Assembly: GCA_030152225.1 (NCBI GenBank)
Contig: JASLHL010000064.1
Span: 1 to 9,083, forward strand
Direction: 5' to 3'
Length of the DNA: 9,083 bases
Source: Flavobacterium sp.
Lineage (GTDB): Bacteria > Bacteroidota > Bacteroidia > Flavobacteriales > Flavobacteriaceae
The notes below the pieces were generated by a model. That model saw nothing but the letters and a program-made list of their open reading frames with translations, had not been told where the DNA came from and searched no databases. Below, in pieces: positions 5,573 through 9,083 of the stretch (position 1 is the stretch's first letter; every line of letters starts with the position of its first letter). Made by a program: the position numbers and the translations under genes.

Positions 5573-7228
5573 ATGAATTGGCTACTTGCGCTTTTGATTG
5601 TTCTCGTTTGTTTCTATTTATGGAGTTACCATCGCGATAAGCAGGTTCGAGCGAAACGCAATGCACAGCTCTTACAAAACTGGGGCCGTCCAAAAACAGG
5701 AGATTTTGACCTTGTTAAAATTAAGCGCTATCGCGAGGCCATGCTACAGATCGCTTCATCAAATCAACAAATCGGAAATCAGGAGAACCTCGATTTAGAT
5801 CTAGACGAAGTCTTTATGTACCTCGATCGAACAATTACGCCAATTGGACAACAGTATTTGTACAACAAATTACACACTCCTAATGCAAATCCTCTAACGC
5901 ATGTACAAAGACAACTAGAAGATGGATTTGCTACAACGTCAGAATTACGTCAAATAGCCTATGCGTTTTTACAACCACTAAATGCGAATGAAACCTACTA
6001 TTTTCACTATTTATTTACCCATCCCCTTCCAACTCAACACAAGCAATACACTCTAGCGTGGGCTTTATCCCTTCTCCATATCGTTCTCTTGCTTGTGATG
6101 TGGTTGTATCCATTAGTCAGCGTACTATTTATCCTAACCCTACCGATTAATCTCATCATACACTATAAAAATAAGTTTCGCTTATATGAATATCAAAATG
6201 GAATTTCCCAGCTTCGAAAGATACGTTATGCCCTTGTCAATCTAGCCAAAACGCCACTTTTCCAACCCTTTATTCAAGGAAAAGCCTATTTTACCACGCT
6301 TAAAGGATTAACTCGCCTAACTCACGGTTTTGACAACCCTATACACGGCAATGAAATTAGTACTTTGGTATGGTTTCCCATCGAATTACTAAAAATCACC
6401 TTTAATATTGAATCTATTTTATTTCAACGATTTGCTTACAAATTAGGTCAAAACAAACAAGATTTACACGAAGCTTTTATGGCAATTGGCGCGATTGAAC
6501 TAGCACTAAGCAATGCCTCTTGCAAGGTAAATACTGTCACTTGCACCCCTACTTTCCACAAGGAGAAACGTATTGATGCTAAAGGAATATACCATCCACT
6601 CGTTGAAAACTGCGTTCCCAACGATCTACAGCTTAATAACGAGAGCCTGCTCTTAACGGGATCCAATATGTCTGGAAAAACAACCTTTATTCGCACTATA
6701 GCACTCAATCTGCTCCTTGGACAAACATTGGGTTTTGCCTTTGCCCAATCGCTTCAGGCCCCCTTTTGTCGTTTACAGACCTCCATTCGCATTACGGATG
6801 ATTTACTGGAACAAACGAGTTACTATTTAAAAGAAGTAGCCACGATTAAATCCTTTTTAGATCAGTCAGTCACCAGTAATTTTAACGTATTTATCTTGGA
6901 TGAGATCTTGAAGGGCACCAATACAGCAGAGCGCATTGCAGCGAGTACTGCGATTTTGCGCTACTTAAACAACCCAACAAATTTGATACTGGTATCTACC
7001 CATGATTTAGAACTGGTACAATTGTTAGCCAATTCTTCTTATGCCTCTTACTATTTTAGTGAGATCTTTGATGTCGAAAATCAGTTGCATTTCGATTATA
7101 CCCTTAAAAAAGGAATACCTAATACGACCAATGCCATTCGTTTATTACAGCTTTATGGCTATCCGGAGGTCATTGTAGAACAGGCGTTACAACTTAAACA
7201 AACTGGACTGATACAAAAAAAGGAATGA
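5573..7228 (+). CDS. Membrane-anchored MutS-like ATPase
   Basis: 551 residues from the ATG at 5573. Residues 2-18 form a transmembrane segment (LLALLIVLVCFYLWS), and two more hydrophobic helices span about 161-179 and 181-197. The middle region (about 205-330) resembles the helical MutS core/lever. The C-terminal MutS ABC-type ATPase domain is complete: Walker A GSNMSGKTT (363-371), the DDLLEQTSYYLKEV segment (409-422), Walker B VFILDEILKGTN (439-450) and the H-loop STHD (475-478). No N-terminal mismatch-recognition domain (with its Phe-X-Glu) is present, and there is no room for one at about 850 residues normal for MutS. A role in classical mismatch repair is therefore unlikely. Such proteins are common in Bacteroidota and usually named MutS-related; the function is unknown to me. 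I find no convincing promoter in 5482-5572. The stop codon lies in its own terminator stem. Confidence 0.88.
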   Translation: MNWLLALLIVLVCFYLWSYHRDKQVRAKRNAQLLQNWGRPKTGDFDLVKIKRYREAMLQIASSNQQIGNQENLDLDLDEVFMYLDRTITPIGQQYLYNKLHTPNANPLTHVQRQLEDGFATTSELRQIAYAFLQPLNANETYYFHYLFTHPLPTQHKQYTLAWALSLLHIVLLLVMWLYPLVSVLFILTLPINLIIHYKNKFRLYEYQNGISQLRKIRYALVNLAKTPLFQPFIQGKAYFTTLKGLTRLTHGFDNPIHGNEISTLVWFPIELLKITFNIESILFQRFAYKLGQNKQDLHEAFMAIGAIELALSNASCKVNTVTCTPTFHKEKRIDAKGIYHPLVENCVPNDLQLNNESLLLTGSNMSGKTTFIRTIALNLLLGQTLGFAFAQSLQAPFCRLQTSIRITDDLLEQTSYYLKEVATIKSFLDQSVTSNFNVFILDEILKGTNTAERIAASTAILRYLNNPTNLILVSTHDLELVQLLANSSYASYYFSEIFDVENQLHFDYTLKKGIPNTTNAIRLLQLYGYPEVIVEQALQLKQTGLIQKKE

Positions 7229-7250
7229 TCGCAATGATCATTCCTTTTTT
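7216..7250. terminator. Bidirectional terminator overlapping the MutS-like stop codon
   Basis: A core stem GGAATGATC (7222-7230) / GATCATTCC (7236-7244) with loop GCAAT is flanked by A6 (7216-7221) and T6 (7245-7250), giving up to 15 pairs. The TGA stop (7226-7228) is inside the 5' arm. Read on the minus strand it also ends in a T run, so it can serve the converging phosphate transporter gene that ends at 7336. Confidence 0.88.
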
Positions 7251-7278
7251 ATCTATTTTGACATTACAATGTTTCGTT

Positions 7279-7303
7279 TGCGTGCTATCGTATGCTAGTC
7301 CAC
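7279..7303 (+). repeat. Short intergenic two-block motif, copy 2
   Basis: TGCGTGCTATC (7279-7289) and TAGTCCAC (7296-7303) stand between the bidirectional terminator and the end of the phosphate transporter gene. They match the blocks at 5483-5517 in the same order and orientation. Confidence 0.35.
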
Positions 7304-7335
7304 AAGGTTAACCGTTGTAATATGACTTTTTAAAT

Positions 7336-8430
7336 TTACATTACTGCTGCAACAATATAGTACACAATCATTGCGATAATAGCTGATACTGGAATAGTTA
7401 AAATCCATGCCCACAATAGGTTAATAGTAACTCCCCAACGAACGGCAGATACGCGTTTTGTCACCCCCACTCCGATAATTGAACCGGTAATCGTATGTGT
7501 TGTCGAAACGGGAATCCCCAAGTGCTCTGTTACGTATAAGGCTACGGCTCCAGCTGTTTCAGCTGCTACTCCTTCTAAAGGCGTTACTTTCGTAATTTTA
7601 CTTCCCATCGTTTTAACAATCTTCCATCCTCCTGATAAGGTTCCTAAACCAATGAATAAAAATGAGGCTAGAGGTACCCACCACCAGTGTTCTACGAACA
7701 CTTTAAACGTATCTACATCACCTAAATATGCAGGATCCATATCTACATTCACATGATAGAAAATTACTGCTGCTCCAATAATACCCATTACTTTTTGAGC
7801 GTCATTTCCACCATGTCCCAATGAAAATAAGGCAGAAGAAACTAATTGCAAGCGTTTAAACCACTTTTCACATTTATAATGGTTTTGATTTCTACAAATC
7901 CACATAATAGCTACAGTGATAAAATAAGCTAAAATTAAACCGAGCAAAGGTGCTCCAAAGATAAATAAGAAGATTGGAATTACTTTTGCGTACACTACTA
8001 CATCTACTCCTTCAATAGAGAAACCACCAGCATGTGCAACAGCTGCGCCGATAAAACCACCAATTAAGGTATGAGAAGAAGAAGAAGGAATACCCAATTT
8101 CCAAGTAGCTAAGTTCCAAATAATTGCAGCTATTAAACCAGCAAAAATCACTTCTAAAGTAATAAAGTTTTCATTCACTGATTTAGCGATGGTATTACCA
8201 ATTTTAAACTCACCAATAATATACAGGGAGATAAAATAAGCGACAAAATTAAAAGCTGCCGCCCAAAGTACTGCTTGAAACGGAGTTAAAACACGTGTCG
8301 TTACAATGGTAGCGATCGAGTTTGCAGCATCGTGAAAACCATTGATATAATCAAATCCGAGCGCTAATACGATAATAACGATTAGCATAATCCCACTTTG
8401 ATTACTCAATATTTCTGTAAAAAATTCCAT
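7336..8430 (-). CDS. pit: PiT-family low-affinity inorganic phosphate transporter
   Basis: 364 residues from the ATG at 8430. An integral inner-membrane carrier that imports phosphate, usually as a metal-phosphate complex driven by H+ or Na+. Both halves of the inverted PiT repeat carry their signatures: GFDYINGFHDAANSIAT (25-41) with GIPSSSSHTLIGG (113-125), then GHGGNDAQKVMG (205-216) with GIPVSTTHTITGS (305-317). About ten hydrophobic segments are visible, separated by a basic cytoplasmic loop near 180-195 (CRNQNHYKCEKWFKRLQ). It is shorter than E. coli PitA (about 500 residues) because the large central loop is missing, as in many bacterial and archaeal PiT proteins. It lies 17 bases after the DUF47 gene and is surely cotranscribed with it. 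The family call is firm; the coupling ion cannot be read from the sequence. Confidence 0.96.
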   Translation of the reverse strand: MEFFTEILSNQSGIMLIVIIVLALGFDYINGFHDAANSIATIVTTRVLTPFQAVLWAAAFNFVAYFISLYIIGEFKIGNTIAKSVNENFITLEVIFAGLIAAIIWNLATWKLGIPSSSSHTLIGGFIGAAVAHAGGFSIEGVDVVVYAKVIPIFLFIFGAPLLGLILAYFITVAIMWICRNQNHYKCEKWFKRLQLVSSALFSLGHGGNDAQKVMGIIGAAVIFYHVNVDMDPAYLGDVDTFKVFVEHWWWVPLASFLFIGLGTLSGGWKIVKTMGSKITKVTPLEGVAAETAGAVALYVTEHLGIPVSTTHTITGSIIGVGVTKRVSAVRWGVTINLLWAWILTIPVSAIIAMIVYYIVAAVM

Positions 8431-8447
8431 ATACTTGCGCTAGATCA

Positions 8448-9083
8448 TTAAGAGTATTTAACGATAACGGTTTCCAGTACATTAGCTACATCTCTACAAC
8501 TATCTGTAGCCGTTTCTAACGCCACCATTACCTCTTTGTATTTTATAATTTCGATGGCGTTATTTTCATTTTCGAAAATATCGGCAACGGCCTTATCAAA
8601 AACTTTATCTGCTTTTCTTTCTAAGCGAGAAATATTTTTACATACAGTCGCTAACTCTTCTAGCTTTTTTAAATCTTTCAAGTGTAATAGTCCCTTGTGC
8701 ACTTCACTACAAGCTTCTAAATTAGCTTCCGTCAATTTGCGCAATGGTTTTGTAATTTTATCAATTTGGTACAATCTCATACGAGAAGCAGCATCTGATA
8801 AATGGTCAGCTACATCGTCAACCGCTGTGATCAAATTGTGAATATCTTCTCTATCAAAAGGCGTGATAAAGTTTTTCCCTAATTCGATTCTTGTTTTTTG
8901 TGCAATTGTTTCGATCTCAACCTTAATTACCTCAACATCTTTAAGTAATTTCTCTCTTTCTTTTGCTGGGGTATGCACAGCTTCATTCAGCGTTTCTGAT
9001 AGTTTTTTAAGCTTTTCAGCTGCTTGTTCAAATAAAGGATAAAATGTTTTGTCCTTTGGAACTAAAAATTGAAAAATGTTATT
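8448..9083 (-). CDS. DUF47 / PhoU-like phosphate transport accessory protein, 5' end missing
   Basis: 211 residues are visible, and the frame is open to the right edge. A GTG at 8978 could be mistaken for the start, but the 35 codons upstream of it encode the usual family N-terminus (IFQFLVPKDKTFYPLFEQAAEKL). Only a few codons, including the start, seem to be lost beyond 9083. The protein is almost entirely helical and matches the PhoU-divergent family (PF01865, TIGR00153), with conserved ITPFDREDIHNLITAVDDVADHLSDAASRM in the middle and a late ATDSCRDVANVLETVIVKYS helix. These proteins are regularly encoded next to PiT transporters and are thought to control them, as PhoU does for Pst. It is cytoplasmic, with acidic helices suited to metal binding. 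It is the first visible gene of the operon with the PiT transporter; the promoter lies outside the window. Confidence 0.93.
   Translation of the reverse strand, partial: NNIFQFLVPKDKTFYPLFEQAAEKLKKLSETLNEAVHTPAKEREKLLKDVEVIKVEIETIAQKTRIELGKNFITPFDREDIHNLITAVDDVADHLSDAASRMRLYQIDKITKPLRKLTEANLEACSEVHKGLLHLKDLKKLEELATVCKNISRLERKADKVFDKAVADIFENENNAIEIIKYKEVMVALETATDSCRDVANVLETVIVKYS

Noticed and set aside
6448..6708. Minus-strand open frame of 86 codons within the MutS-like gene
   Set aside because: It is antisense to the Walker A region and looks like a shadow of real coding sequence.
7307..7320. GGTTAACC palindrome near the end of the phosphate transporter gene as a terminator or operator
   Set aside because: It is only eight bases, with no T run after it on either strand and no position relative to a promoter.
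8536..8841. Plus-strand open frame of 101 codons opposite the DUF47 gene
   Set aside because: It is a shadow of the conserved minus-strand gene; the low-complexity S/F/K-rich product has no family resemblance.
8976..8978. GTG start for the DUF47 protein
   Set aside because: The frame continues upstream to the window edge with clearly conserved family sequence.

Overview
The window is a compact, AT-rich (roughly 35-40% G+C by eye) chromosomal stretch that looks like a member of the Bacteroidota, most likely Flavobacteriaceae. Supporting signs are a Bacteroidota-type promoter (TTTG, then TAnnTTTG) in front of metK, A-rich translation starts without Shine-Dalgarno sites, a SAM-II-like riboswitch, and family members typical of that group: a protease-RimK fusion, a LETM1-related protein and a membrane-anchored MutS-like ATPase. 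I cannot name the genus. I see no mobile element, CRISPR array, tRNA or rRNA.

Layout. Bases 1-1245 (+) hold most of a fused retropepsin-like protease/RimK glutamate ligase gene, cut by the left edge and closed by a palindromic terminator. Bases 1299-2441 (+) encode a LETM1-related protein. It runs tail-to-tail into a two-gene minus-strand unit of beta-carbonic anhydrases (3738-3100, then 3088-2438 with a TTG start). The facing stop codons share the four bases TTAA. A 389-base intergenic region (3739-4127) separates the carbonic anhydrases from the divergent metK. It carries a good promoter, a SAM-II-like aptamer and a leader able to form alternative helices. metK (4128-5420, +) ends at a strong terminator. 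A plus-strand gene for a membrane MutS-like ATPase (5573-7228) follows, with a terminator that overlaps its own stop codon. The right end is a minus-strand pair: a DUF47/PhoU-like protein (cut by the right edge) followed by a PiT-type phosphate transporter (8430-7336).

How the genes work together. Most of this is ordinary housekeeping: SAM synthesis under SAM feedback, CO2/bicarbonate interconversion by two different beta-CA subtypes, phosphate uptake with its usual accessory protein, and modification of ribosomal protein S6 or similar targets by RimK. I found no evidence of a wholly new multi-gene system. The observation most worth following is the metK leader. Base complementarity suggests a three-part switch: the aptamer, a nested anti-aptamer fold that captures both aptamer stems, and a helix that would bury the metK start codon. 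A second, smaller lead is a short two-block motif repeated just downstream of two different terminators.
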